A stretch of DNA of 64,000 bases from Ophiura sarsii (Eukaryota; Echinodermata; Ophiuroidea; Amphilepidida; Ophiuridae): assembly GCA_035610835.1 (NCBI GenBank), contig CM069448.1, positions 9,363,607-9,427,606 of the forward strand, given 5' to 3'. The position numbers were made by a program, and so were the translations under genes. A model generated the notes under the pieces. That model did no database searches. It was not told the DNA's origin and saw only the letters and a list, made by a program, of their open reading frames with translations. Shown here one piece after another: positions 11,973-26,900 of this stretch. Each line of letters begins with the position of its first letter. Positions within the stretch are counted from its first letter, which is position 1.

Positions 11973-14900
11973 GTAAGAAGTGTATACATTGTACATGCCA
12001 TGGTTAAAGGCATATTATGTGATCTTTTCCAGGGAACGCCCTCAATCCTCGAGAAAAAAATTGAAAGCAGATTTTCTTGCAGATTTACATTTCTGATCAA
12101 AAATCGTACATACAGTCCAAGTTACAGGGCAATATGATTCTTAATTACTTCAAAATCATGGTTTTGATTATTATTATTTAATCTTTCTTTATTGAGGGTA
12201 AACAGCTTCAGTGTCAAGCACTGCTTTCCAAGCAGGCCCTCATTTCACAGAGAAAAATACATAATTATTTACAATATATATACATGGAATATAACAACTA
12301 TTTACATAAATATATATATATACAGAACCATCAGATAAATTCAGCAAGGAAATGCAGAATTGTAATATACTTTAGAACACAAAATTTAAATTCCATGGAT
12401 CTTTGTTTTAAATTGTTGCACTGACATATTCTCAAGCTCGGTTCTGATTGTTGATGGCAAGTTGTTCCAGGCATATGCTGCCCTAACATGAAACGTTATA
12501 TGAAAATAAACTGTTGGAATCTGCCCCGGCAACTTATTTTTATTCTAAATTCACTTTAAAACCATGATTTTGAGGTAATCAGGAATCGTATCGCTCTGTA
12601 ACTTGGAATATATTCATGATTTATGATCCGAAATGAAAATCTGCCAGAAAATCTACTTTAAAAAAAAATCATGAATAGAGGGCACTCCCTGGAAAAGATC
12701 ACATAATATGCCTTTAATTTAAAAAGCATGTAAATTGTTTTGTAACTGCCAATGATTGATTGTGTATTTTGCAATGAGAGCATGAATGGCTGCTGGATAT
12801 ATCCATAAAGTGTAGTGTTGTGTTTACTGTTATGTTTAATAGTACACTAGTAATAGTAAAACTACACTGCTGTCCAAAACTACACACTCATAATATCATT
12901 TTGGGTGAGATTGAGCTTGCGTACTTTACGAGAGGTCAACCTCATGTGACGTGCCTCTATTGAGTTGAAGTCATTGAAAACAAATGGCAGACATATACCT
13001 CTCAGTATCACAGTGGCATTTGCAAACAGTTTGGGTCACTGCATCAATCATTTTCGAGCGTATGGTGGCGATCGATGTTTTCTCATAGAGAGAATAAACT
13101 TTATTCAATAAAGGGCTTTGTATTATGACCACCTACCTATTCATTGTCAGCGGTTTGAAGTTTGATTACCAAAAGGCAACACTGTAGGTAAAATGCAGAT
13201 GCATGTTTCAGTTCAATACTCCCCACAATAGTTAGTTATACCTCTTAAACGTTGTGCATACAAATTATATGTAGCGATTATAATTCTATTTTTGATCAAT
13301 TGTTATTACAGAGTGAAGAAGAAGATATTGTGCAATCCAAACTTCAGAAAGACAGCAACAAATTTGAGATGCTGTGTGACGGTGTGCTCAACTCACTTGC
13401 CTTAGTACAGTCATCACTAGCAGATGTAAGATTGTTATACTGGGTCACAGTGCTCATCACAATATGTACTTGTATACTTCATTTATCTATAGCTCTATGC
13501 AGTGACTTCATTGAGGCCTTTCAATTCCAATGATAGAATCTCAGTATCGCACATAGTTACTTTACATTTGTTTTGTCAAGTATTCCGTGGACAGCTTGCA
13601 AAATAATGAGTACCTTTATTAAAATAGGCATAACTTAAGCATCGGGATTTTGCGCAATCGCGCAAAAAATCGCGCATTTCGGGTCCGATCGCGCATTTTG
13701 TGATTTTGCTAATTTTTTTTTTTTTTATGATTTTTTTTTTTTTTTTTTCATGATTTTTTTTTTTTTTTTTTAATGATTTTTTTTGATTTTTTTTCATGAT
13801 TTTTTGATTTTTTTTAAAAATTAAAAATACCATTTTCAAAGTACCTTGTACATTTAAAAAAAATAATGACAACATTTTAAAACAAAGAATTACCGAGTAC
13901 ACCGAAATTCCCCCCCCAAAAAAAAAAAATCCCCATTTTTATTTTATTTTTTACCACGGCGCGATTTTTTATTTTTTATTTTTTTTAACATTTTTTTTTA
14001 ACGAACACGGCGAGATTTTCTTTAACGACCACGGGCGCGATTGCCTTATCCTGCCCGCCGGTATCGTAGGCTTCAATACTCGCCAGTTTGACATGACCCG
14101 CCCCGCCCGTTTGACATGACCCGAGTTTTCGCCATTTCAAGTAACTGAAATGATTTTGCGTGTTTGGCTGAATATTTAGCTGTATTATAATACTGAGTAG
14201 TGCGTGCTCGCGGTCAGCCCTTTGGTCATGCCCCGCTAGTCCCGGCACGAGTAGTATAACTCCTCTTAGCAATGATCAATTTGTGTCATTCTTTTTCCTA
14301 ATAAGCAGGAGAGAATGCTTGTTAAATATATGCTTTACTGAACTCTCGAGTGTCATTTGTTTGTTTTTTAAAACATCACCAATCCGGGTAAACTTCTTTT
14401 TGACTCGCCCTGTATTTGCATTATACTTTAATTTGCATTAAACTTTAATTTGCATTTTAATTTGTTTATGTATCATTTAATTAGTTCGTACAATTTGCAT
14501 GAATTTATTTTTTGCGTTGCTGTATTCATGTTATGATTTTGCATGGTTAGAATTTTGCTAAGAATGCACAAAACCATTCGTGCAAAGGTACAAGTTGTGA
14601 CATTTATAGTTGATTCTTGTTAACTCCATATATCACACAGTCGTAAACCAAGTGTTTACTGCATGAAGGAGAAAACAAAAAAATCCTTTGGGAGAATCAT
14701 GACCAATTCTACCAAAAGTGTACCCTTGTCTTCTCATTATGTTGTTTGTTGCTTTTGTTGTATTTTGATTTGCATTATTTATTTTGCTAGTTTTTGTTGC
14801 TGAAAGATGAGTTATTACTGCAGGCTTTGCCAGCCTCTTTGATGGCAAGATTAACAATGGTTTCAGGAAGGGTATTTAGAAGGTAAGTCGTTTTCAATCA

Positions 14901-17900
14901 ATCTAAAAGTAACAGCACGGGCAGGGCTTAACTTCGATGCCCCACAAGATGCACTAGTTGCCTTGCCTATAATGCACTCAATTTCTGGCTTTTTTCACTT
15001 CATTCAAAAATACATAATTGCCTCAGAGAAAGAAAGTTGATGCCCCTTACAAATTGCCTGAACTGTGCCCTCTCCATCCCTTAATTTCAGGCCTGGGTAC
15101 AGGTCAAATACAAGTACAATTTGTTGGTCGCATCACATACTGCTCTCTTCGATGCACCATAAAAAACGGTTCTACATGAGTAAGATATTCATGAAACCAC
15201 CAATATTAAACCTATTGAAAAGCAAACATAATTCAATAGGTGTTATAATCAGTCAAAGTTTGATGAGCTTTAATGCATTCATGAATGTCTTACTCATAGG
15301 TAACCCCTAAAAAAACCCATCACATACACTACAGATCTATTTGACGCACCTCTTGGATTATGCTTTAATCTAAATAATTGATCAATCAATTCTTAAAAAG
15401 AGTTTCTCTATCAAGAAAACACTTGAATGTTTGTATTTTGTCAAATCTGTATGCTAATCTTTTAATTAGCATTGGTAAAAGGTGTATGTTCCGATCACTT
15501 TTGTGGCTATGATTTTTTTTCACATCAAGATATTTTGATATCAGAAGAATCCCCCATATTGTTCTCATTATGTCTGTAAAATCTTAGATGCCAGAAATGT
15601 TCCATTTAGAAAGTATAGGCTAAAATGTGGTGAATTACTGCCAAAGGTGGTTAACCACTCGCCAGTTTGTGTACTTCTCAATGGACAAATTTCATGTGAC
15701 CTTGTGCTTCTAAAATAAGAGCCATAGGAGTTATGCAACTCAAACTTTGGAATGCGACAATTTTAAGGATGACCTTTCATGTAAAATAGAAAACATCAAG
15801 TTGAAAATCGGGCCAGCAATCAGAACATCATCTACCTTTAATATGTTTTTTTTAAAGAATGGGTTGAAACTGGTCTGGTGATAAAGCTATCAAACTACTA
15901 AGTTTTTACCTGTATTAAGAATAACCAATATAAAAGCCTGTGGTACAATTCAATTTTAAATTTGGCGTTATTGAAGGTTCACATTCTGATTGCCAAGTAT
16001 TACACTATATTAGACGTTTATACACACCAACCCCTTCGATTACACAACCTCAATATATCCATTACACTTTTACAGTACCACTGACCAGCACACACCCGTT
16101 ACAGAGTTGGTTAGACTAGTACGAGTGTACTCTGATTCCTGGGAAGCCAAGAGTGCAGCATTGAAGAAACTACACTCGGACTATGAAAATAAACACAAAC
16201 AACTGAACATTGCCATACGGAGATTACAATTGGCAGATGCTACGGTATGTTATTGAGTGTATGCAAGACCTGCTGGGCATTTATTTCACGACCCAACCTG
16301 ACTTAATTGTAACAGAATACTTTTAGCTCAACCTGACTGGACACAACAGGATGGCATTTGTTTGTTTCTGATCCTAAACCTAACTTCACAATATTCACTC
16401 TGAACCTGTGCAATTTAAACTTGTCTCAAAACAGTTCAGAATTTGTTATTTCAATCTTCTATATTTCTGATATTTTGTGGTATTGTCATATGGTTTAACA
16501 CATCATTGGAAAGCTGTGAAGTGTCTATCTTCCCAATGAAGCCAAATTTGTAGTAATCACTTGTTTCAGTTCTCAGCCACTGACTTGAGAATGTGGGGCG
16601 GTAACAAATTCAATGGACCAAAATCACCACTGTTTTGTCCTTAAAAAAAACCTCTGCTGTTTGCTCAGTGAAGTATACCATTGACAACTACAGTATAGAC
16701 TATAGAGAGATGGTCTACTGAGTTGTTCTTTCGAGCATAAATGTGTTGATTTTGGCACATTGAAATTAAAGTTGAATCCCATCTAAAACTAACATGTTAT
16801 TCAAAAAGTAAACTGCCTTTAAGAAAACAAGAGATCGATGAATTTATTTAAATCACATTACTACATGCAGCAGGATTTTCTTAAAAAGACTCTTGATTAA
16901 CAACAGTATGAGCCTTTTATTGCAATGCAATGTTATGTGAAAGAGTAAACACTGGTGACAGAAACCACTGGATTATGTGATGAAAGTGAACATGCTGGCT
17001 GCTGGTGTTGCTATGAAATCCTCTTGGGACAAAGCGCTCATTTTAAACAGTGTAGTGAGAAATTTACTTTTCCCTTAGACACCAGTTCCTGTGCATTATA
17101 AACACAACTCGATCGTCACCTCATCTATTGACATTGGCGTTGCTAGGTGTTTCATATTGGAGGGAGGGGGCAACAATAAATGTGAACCGACAAGGACTTT
17201 ACCAGGCTGTCAACTTTTGAGAATAGGCAAGGGCAGACTTGAGTTATTTTTAGCAAATTTGCTTGGCAACAAGTGTTTCAAAAGCAAAACATTCCATGCA
17301 CGCACTCAACGCTGAGCGTTACGCACTTGATTCGCAGTAGGCGTGGTTGCCTTAATTGATTGATCTGCGCAAGTTGTTTTCACCGGCATGACTTAGGTCT
17401 GCCCCGACCTATTGTCACCAATTTGAGAGCAGGTGTGGGGGGGGGGGGGTGTGTTTGATGTGACATTCACAAAACCAGTGCAAAAAACTGTGCTTGATAA
17501 TCCGACAGTGCCAATCTCAACCGACATGACTCATATTGGATGGGGGGGGGGGGTTGTCCTTGTGAAATGCAACCTAACATACAGCAGCCATTGTACATGA
17601 GGACTTGTGGCTTCAAACCCTCAAAAATCTTTTACTCCTTAATTCTAATGTTTACCATCCTACAGCAAAAACGCATAGCCAGAGAAAAGCGAATTATGAA
17701 TTGGGAGAAATTGTTTGCCAAGTTAACCAGCTGCAGGGGGCATGGGAGAAGGTGGAAGTTCCTCATTGATTCCTTCAAGCAGAAAGCAAAATTAGGGTGA
17801 GTTAACAATACAAAATATAGATTTTTTTTGTCCCCATTTTCTTCCCCTTCACCAGTAGGTAACAGAGAAAGAATATCGATTGAGTAATTGAAAAGGCTAC

Positions 17901-20900
17901 CTAGGATGAGTCAATGACTCATCCAGTAATAGTGAGCATCACCCTTTCAGTCCCAGAGGACCCAGTTTTGACACACCTACCTTTGCAATTGCAAACATTT
18001 GCTGTCTGATAGAGCTCAATCCATCACATCAAAAAGGACACATTCATACATTGTCACCGTTCTCTCCATTGACAGTAACGTCTTCTTTATTAAATAATGC
18101 ACAAACTCTTCATAACAAGATTTTACATTTACAAATACTATATATTATGTACATTATCTACAATTATAGGTCAATAAATGCGTATGTGTTGTTTCAAGAG
18201 AAATTAGACAAATCAATGCACGCGCGCTGATGTTGATGTGTGAATAATGACACGACCCCGCAGGGGCAGTGCTATTGTGAGCATATCATCATTTGCGCAA
18301 GTGCATTGATTTGTCTAATTTTTCGAGAAACAAAACATACACATGTATTGACCTAATTCATACACGACACTATACAAATCACAATTCACTATTTGAGCAT
18401 AATTTTGATCTATGTAATAACGAATAAAAACATGTTAGCGAGTTTGCTAACACCCGCAGTGAAAATCGGCGAACCCGCGATAACTGAACAACGAATCAAA
18501 ACAAAGCGCGTCGTGCGCACATTGATTTGCGCGCATTTGAATGCATTAGACACTTTAATGCACTCCGCATATTTTAGTTTCTTGCTTTCTGATTGGTTCA
18601 ACACTATTAAGAGTGTATGAATCACTCTTAATTAATTTATCAGTCATCAGTCTGAAGTGCAAAAAACTATACAATCTGCAATTGTACTTAATCCAAACCA
18701 AAAGCAGTTTACTATTATTATATTCTATCATACATTTCATCATCACTAGACAATCACAATACTGTGTAAAAAAAAACTACTACAACAAGCATAAATATAT
18801 CCCATAATTATGGATGGGTGTGTCGGTCTAGAGGGTCAAGTTTTTTGAGAAAAATCCTTTGACATGGATCGGTTTCTGAAACAACCAAAGCCCTATAGAT
18901 ATGGGTTCTCATGGTGGGTACTTAAGATGGCAAAAAAGTTTATATTCCTAGAAATGGATCATGCTTGGGGTATACAAGTAACTGTTAATGAAATGAACAA
19001 ATATAAAATAATCCTTAGATATTGGGGGTTTTTTTCCAGAAAAATCGTTAGATATTGGTACCTGTCCACTTTAAAATGAGCCTTAGAAATGGGTGAGTGT
19101 TTCAACCCTGGAGGGAGCCTCATACCCCATCCAAACACAATGCAAGTACCCATCACCTTCCTCCCCCACCCCTGGAGCCTCATACCCCATCCAAACACAA
19201 TGCAAGTACCCATCACCTTCCTCCCCCACCCCTGAAGCCTCATACCCCATCCAAACACAATGCAAGTACCCATCACCTTCCTCCCCCACCCCTGGAGCCT
19301 CATACCCCATCCAAACACAATGCAAGTACCTATCACCTTCCTCCCCCATCCCTGGTATGAAACACAAATCACCTATTGTATCTGCTTTTTTAACTCCAAC
19401 TTATGATTGATCTGTGGATGGTAGATGCAGTCTGTAACAATTCAATTGTGAGAATACAATTACCAATAACTATTTGAATGTTGACATCTGTTTTTGAACG
19501 GCTCAGTTAGACTCCACTATATGAAGATCGATCAGCTATGGATTAATAATTGGCGATGACACTCTAGTCTACTTAGTGATGATCAATCAGGAAAAAATCA
19601 TTTTGTTGCCTTGAGGTTCCAAACGTTTTAAGGTTGAATCGTTCAGTCAGGTATTTTTTATTGCTGAAAAATATTACTGACAGACTGCGGCTGTCATGGT
19701 TCTTGTCAAGACAAAATTGGGAAATGTAAATTTTACTAATGTTGCCAATGTGGTAATAGTTTAAAAACTATTTGTTTTAGTAAGCTTAATTCATTTCAAG
19801 TAGAAAATAGTAATATTTTGACAATTTGGGTTAAATTTAAATCTTCAAAAAAAATGCAACCCTAATTGTTTAGATTTTAGGGTTGATCGCTGAGAGCAAT
19901 ACAACAAATTTGTTTGGCTTATCCAAAGATCAATAATCAACTCACTTGAAATGTATCTATCATAACTATTTTCCAACCTGTAAAATTTAATCTCTTTCAC
20001 ATTCTGCCTTCTCTCACCAGAGCGGACCATCTTCAGCATTACATAGACTCATTAGATAGACAAATGGATGCTGAGGAAGAGGATATTGACGACTTTCAAG
20101 ATACCATGAGTCGGTCATCTGCAGGGGATTTTAAGACCATTAGTTCAGTAAGTTTCATATGTAATAGCAATGTGGCTTGGGATAATCTTGATTCATATCC
20201 CAAATAAATATAAATTTTTCTAATTAAGTCCACAACTACCATACATTGCCAAACATATCAAAATATACTCAACACATATCCCATATACTTGAAATAATAT
20301 ACATTTTATTCGTTTATATTTGATCAATGAAAATTCTTTTCTTTATAGTTCTATCAGTTCTGAATATGTGAGCCTTCATACGTTGCAGCGAATTAATACA
20401 GAAGAGAATGGGCAACTTGGCGCCCTTTGCATCACGTGTGTGACGTGTGCAGATTTCAAAATCATGCTCATATTTCTCACTAATTATGAATTGATTTAAC
20501 TATAGCTATCTGATAAATGCAAGTTTTGCTGAAGAATGAAGATACATGCATTTTTGAACGATTCAACTGCGAATCAAAGTAACACCGCTTGTATTCTCAA
20601 CTATGTACGTGTAGGTCTCTTATACAGAGTAAACCGTATTTTAATCAAATCAATTGTGGCTTTATGTCTATGCTTTTTTCTCTTAGATTTTGAATAAAAT
20701 GTAGTGTTTTCAGCTGTCCTTTGGGAAGAAAAAACGGCTCACAGAGAATCGGTTCACAAGAGTCACATTTGAACATCAAAGTAATTCAGATCAGTAAGAT
20801 ACCATTGCAGTTGATCACTTCATTTGTTTGTCACACTTTCAATAAAAAATTGCTGACGTTCATCCTAAAAGTTAAGTGCCCCATATCTCGAAGGTGTTAT

Positions 20901-23900
20901 TCAGACGCTAACTTTAAAAATCTGGTTCCATAATGCAATGCACTCTTGCCGAAAAGATGGATTAATCACAGAGTATACAAATGGATTGAAGGCGTAATTG
21001 AGAAAATATCCAGCTCTGATGATGACAAAGAATAGATAGCGAGTCATATGTGTATCATGAAGTGGTTCTATGCGCAAGCTCCATATCAGTGCTACCAATA
21101 AAGGTAGTACACGTGTAATGATGTTGAACACGGTAGCAAGCAGAAGCATTTTGTACATGTGGGTCTGGGTGGCTGGAATGATAGCTCTGTCAAGAAATGA
21201 AAAATCGGCAAATAGTCCATTTCTGCTGCAACTCTCGGCTGGTAAGATAGCTTCGTGGGTCTTGATATCATTTAGCTTTGAAGATGTGCTGTCAGCAACA
21301 CCCCCATCACTAGCCTCAGTAACATATACTTCCACTGGTATATTGAAAGTACTTGGTTTTGTCATATCATCTGCTGAAGATACTTCAGGAACTTGTGTTT
21401 CTGGAATTCCAATCGATTTCCAATCTTCTGTGGTTTCAGTGGACCAAGAAGGGCATGGGGTTGCCAAAATACGTGTCATTTGAAGATTGTGGCCAAGGGA
21501 CTGTTCTTCAGGAACTTCAAGGAATAGCGGTGCTTTTTGGAGTGTCAAATGACTAGAGAAACTCAATTCATTGCGACAGTTTAGGGGTTGACAGTTCTCC
21601 TGGTGCTCTTTCCCATTGGATGGAGGAGGAGTTGATGACATAGAGGACAGATGAAGGTCATTGTCATTCTTTAATGGTGTGCTGTCATCATTTCTATCTG
21701 GGTCTAAAAAGTGATTGCATGCACTTGACACTGATCTAACAGGGAGTTCATTCACTTTTTCCGAATCCAGCGACGAATACATTGTAGAAAATGTCAAGCT
21801 GCTTGCATATGGACGAACTTCAGATTTGAGTCCCAATGGTTTTCTGCATTCTATTTTGTCTTTGATTCCATCGGAGCTGTCGCTGTGAAACTGTGGAATG
21901 TTCTCACACTGATTGGGATGAATACGTTGTTGCCGGTTTTTAACAAGGTGAAATGTTTTGATGTTGAACATGATGATGACAAGGACAGCCAAAATAATGA
22001 CCGATCCCCTAGCAATCACAACAAGTGTGTAGAGGCTGGAAGTGTAAAAACAGCCACTTGAACCAGGATCGTATGTGAGAAACAAAACAGGCAGACAACA
22101 CAGTACTGCTATTATGCCCAATAGCATAAATATCGCCAGATCCTTTCTTACCGTCATCAAATTTATGGCGGTAAATCGGAGCACTGCCCTATGTTGATTA
22201 ACAGCCAGCCACACAGTTATCAAAAGTGAGTACAAATTGGCAGCGTCCGTTATGATTACATCTGAATAGCAGTGTGCTCGCGAGTACAGGCGACCATCAG
22301 AAAAGGTAGAACCAATGGACATGAGTAGCGTACCGCAACCCAAGAGGTCCGTCGTCGCCAGGGCTAGCCTAAGGCGTTGGATGTGATTGATACGATGTTT
22401 CCTAAAGTTGACCACAAAAATCAATATGTTACTAGGGATGCCCACCAAACATATAGCAGCATACCATACCACTAACACAATGGCTTCAGACTCCATTATA
22501 AAAGGTCTACACAGTTATGTGTGAATATAGTTGAATGTTTTATCCGTTTATTCAAACATTGACTATTTTCAATGTGCACTGTCTGATAAATTCAGACAGA
22601 ATATTTCTATAAAATGCATGACAGAGAGCTCAACAATGTACAAGCTTGTTTGATACGGATCCCAGCTAAACTGAATTGAATTTTGGTTGTCTCAATCAAC
22701 TTGGCCAAATATTCCTGTTTTTGTTGAAAAGAAGCCCAATCATGTATGCCAACCATTGGTCTCAATAGAACAAAATATAACCAAATATAGCCCAATATTT
22801 TAGCATAACCAATAATTTCAATGGGACAAACAGTGACCAAATGCAGCCCAATTTACAAAAATGACAATTTTTGAACAATATTTTATTTTCAAAAGTAACA
22901 CAATCAGGCAATCATGCAATATAGCTGTTACTGCACCAAAGTGTCATCCAACATCCATAGTGTGTACCATATTTGAGTGAGGGGAATAAGCATTAACATT
23001 GCATTAAAGATTGATAACTAGAAAGTTGAATTTATATTTAAGGATAATTCAATTACTGTACTTCCACGGTATTTTGTAAATTATCAATTTTTAAATGATC
23101 TTAGAAATATTTGTTAGTGTAAAAGCAGATCATTTTTCTTTGGAAAGTTTACAATTGGTCGCGCCTCTCTATCATAAGATATAATGGAATATCCCATAAT
23201 TGTATTATAAATAGTTGCATAAAATATTACTTCAGGGAAAACAGGGTGGAAAGAGCTGCACCTTTAGTGGTTAAAAGCTTTGGTCAATTATTGCTTAGGC
23301 CAAATTAAATTAATTGTTTGTCTCAAAGCTCCTCTCCTGTTGTAAAACTAATGCGGAATGCAGGTTTTTTTTAATTTTTTTTTTTTTTTTAAATATAAAA
23401 TATTGAAATCCTTGTAAAAGTGAACTTTTGTATTTAAGATGATGTGATCAATGAAAATCTGAAAAATCGGTGACATTTTGGATTTTTTGTGGGTTTTTTT
23501 GTTGAAAAAAGAAGAAGAAAAAAGAAGAAAAAAAGTGTTTTTCAGATTTTTGTTTTTCTAATGCGCATCAATAAACTAACGCGCGCGGGAGCTTTGAGAC
23601 AAACAATTAATTTAATTTGGCCTTATTGAATCACACAGTTTACGTCGGGTTTGTAGATTGAGTTTCTCCAAAGAAGTCATTATAAAAATCAAAAGGTCAT
23701 ATTATATGTTTTCAATCACAATACTTTAAAATTGGTAATTTGTTAGCGATTCATTTTTCACGCTTTGTAGATTTTCAAATGTTTTTAAATTCACAATTTG
23801 TAGCTTCATCATATAGACCTATGCGCAAAAGTAATATATCTGTGTGTTGCTATTTTCGCGGTAGCTGGTTTGAACGTGAAATTAAATGTAGCACAAAAAT

Positions 23901-26900
23901 GTGCACATTTTTATTATCTATTAGGGGTATTTTTGCAACATACAAATCTTTTCATACCAAAATAGACTTTAAAGCTAACATGTTAACACAAAATTGTATA
24001 AAGTCAAACTAAGACAAATACAGACAAGACAGACATATGAGAGAGAGATATGTACTACCTTATGCAAACAACATGAAAAATATGCAACCGTTTTGGAAGT
24101 AGGACTGCATCATTAAATAAATCCTTTCCATTTGTTTTCAAAATTGCTTTCTTGTTTTGTGTTATACTTTTTAATCTTTCAATATCAGGATTACTCTTTA
24201 ATTAGACACCAATTTTGAAGCAAATAATGACTTAGTACAGTATAACACATAATTTATCACTATATATCTAGAGTGGTTTGAGTAATCTAAAAACATCCTT
24301 ACAATAAACTTTGAAAAAAATGTACTAGTGTCCCAGATTCTGGACTATACTAGTATCGCCCGATACTGGCACGTATAAAATGTTCCAGTATCAGGCGATA
24401 CTGGAACATAATTATGTACCAGTATCGTTCAATACTGGGACAAATCTCACTGGTATCACATGTCATGTACCAGTATTGCCCGATATTGGAACATAAAAAT
24501 GTTCCAGTATTGACAGATACTGGAACACAATTTGTTGTTCCAGTATCGTTCAATACTGGGACAAATCTCACTGGTATCACTGGTATCACATGTACGAGTA
24601 TTGCCCGATACTGGAACATAAATGTTCCAGTATCGACAGATACTGGAACACAATTTGTTGTTCCAGTATCGACCGATACTGGAACAGTAAATTCGTACCA
24701 GTATCAACAGATACTGCTAACTTTTATGTTCCAGTATTGAAAGATACTGGTATACCAGTATCTGGAACCTAAAATACACTTTTTCCTAAACTTTTATGCT
24801 AGTTTTCAGTGTATCATTTATCCATAATTCAACATTTTGCCAAAACCTTTATGTTTGGGCATATGTTCAGTGTTTTTCTTTCTCTAAACACAAATGTGAC
24901 TTGTCATCATCAATAACCTTTACAGACTTTAGAAAGGAATTACTAGGAATAATACGATATGCACTTTTACAGGTTGTGCAATCTGTGGTTCTTAGGCCTC
25001 ATGCATCAGTAGCTTATTTGGAAACAGCTCCAAGTGATTGCTTTTTAGCAGGGTGAGGTTAGAGTTCCTAAGACCAGGGGGTGAGGTTAGGGTTCCTAAG
25101 ACCAGGGGGTGAGGTTAGAGTTCCTAAGACCAGGGGTGAGGTTAGGGTTCCTAAGACCAGGGAGTGAGGTTAGAGTTTCTAAGACCAGGGGGTGAGGTTA
25201 GAGTTCCTAAGACCAGGGGGTGAGGTTAGAGTTCCCAAGACCAGGGGGTGAGGTTATAGTTCCTAAGACCAGGGGGTGAGGTTAGAGTTCCTAAGACCAG
25301 GGGGTGAGGTTAGAGTTCCTAAGACCAGGGGTGAGGTTAGAGTTCCTAAGACCAGGGGGTGAGGTTAGAGTTCCTAAGACGACCAGGAAAACCCAACTCG
25401 TACGTTTTGAAAAGGCTCTAGCTCAAAAAAATGCCGGTTACCCCCTATATATGAGTTGTTGAGTAAGTCATGGCTTTCATCTTTAGGTTGATACAAAATT
25501 TCAAGATACCTGTTTCTTATAACATCGAGAAATATCCATTTTTAAATTGTGCATTTTACGTGTAAACCTATAGGAGATGTATTTGGTGGTGTGAACCCCT
25601 ATAGACAGAGAACAGAACCACCCATAACGGTGACGTTCATGAATGTACAAGAATAATCATCCACACACAAAAACAAAGACAAAAAACAAAATTCTAGTAA
25701 GGAGGGGAAATTCATCATGCCTGCACTTAAATGGATCTAATAACCCATTTCTTGTAACAACTATTAAAAGCATGTGCCCTACTGTCCATTTCCAGTTTGT
25801 ATGCTAACTCCGCATCTTTTAAAACAAATTAGCTAGTGTCACCTCCCCTATTACATACTTATTGCTATTACTCACAAAATATGGATAGTTGACAATTTTA
25901 TATAATTTAAATTTGTATAAGAATGTGATGAATGGGTACATCAATGCATTGATTATGGTACTGCGTATATTGGTTTTCCTGTTGAGTACATGTTATGGGA
26001 TTCATATTCATTTTGTTATAACACAGGTGGATGATGAGCTTGATTTTGATTCTGATGAGGAAGAAGAGGAAGATGAGGAAGACAATGGCTCTATGACAGC
26101 AGCAGGACACCAGACAAGACAGACGGATATGGATGGTAGTGACATGGGAGCAACGCCTGGAGGAAAGGTAACATTTATGTACTTCAACAAACTTTTGAAG
26201 TATGAATGTGATGTCAGTATGTGTGTTATTCGTGTTAATGCTAATCGCTTTGAGCAGGCAATAATCTACAACAGTGCCCTATAACCAATGTGCGATTATA
26301 AGCTACGCTTAATAGAAAGGTACATTTTAAGACAATCTTGGTTATTGTCATGGAGAAAGCTGTTCAACTAAAACCATTATATACCATTGATACCAAGTTA
26401 AGTTTCTAACCAAACAAGTCTTTATATTGCATTAACCCTAACCTCCTAAGTCACATTTTGAAGAATTTTTTTTCCAACTACAAAAACGCGGACAAAAAGA
26501 GTGGCGCCGCCACCGGGGCTCGAACCCACAACCTCTCGGTTGCCAGACGAACGCTCTACCAGTGCGCCACGGGGGCCAACCATACTCGGGCCAGTGTATT
26601 GGCCCGGGCCAGTGTATTGGCCCGACTATGTAGCCTGGGGCCATTATTTCATCGAAAAGTGCCACGCCAGCTGGCACAGACAGACTTTACCGTGCACATT
26701 TGCGGCATTGAGGATGGTTAGGGTTAATAAAATCATACATGGAAAATTTTGAAAAAAGAAAGAAGAAAAAAAAGAGAAAAAAACATTCCGTTAAAACCCT
26801 AACCTCCTAAGTCACATTTTGAAGAATTTTTTTTTTCAACGACAAAAACGCGGACAAAAAGAGTGGCGCCGCCACCGGGGCTTAAACTTACAACCTCTCG

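Noticed and set aside
19083..19410. Frames of ~90-140 codons on both strands at the 60-bp repeat
   Set aside because: The period is divisible by three, so any frame without a stop in one unit stays open through all units.
21070..21556. Plus-strand frames opposite the GPCR
   Set aside because: Antisense shadow of the receptor, which has a clear seven-helix pattern on the minus strand.
24350..24772. Tyr/Ser/Val-rich frames in the palindromic array
   Set aside because: The same peptide words occur on both strands because the DNA is palindromic.
24915..24972. Possible exon between 20793 and 26027 (CTTTACAG acceptor)
   Set aside because: Joining it to the candidate exon at 20714 gives an immediate stop, and exon 5 joins exon 6 directly without it.
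24340..25385. CRISPR-like array
   Set aside because: Repeats are palindromic or minisatellite-like with no constant-length unique spacers, and the context is eukaryotic.
26505..26577. Working tRNA gene
   Set aside because: A and B boxes are present but the anticodon stem does not pair and the unit is duplicated with a SINE-like body.
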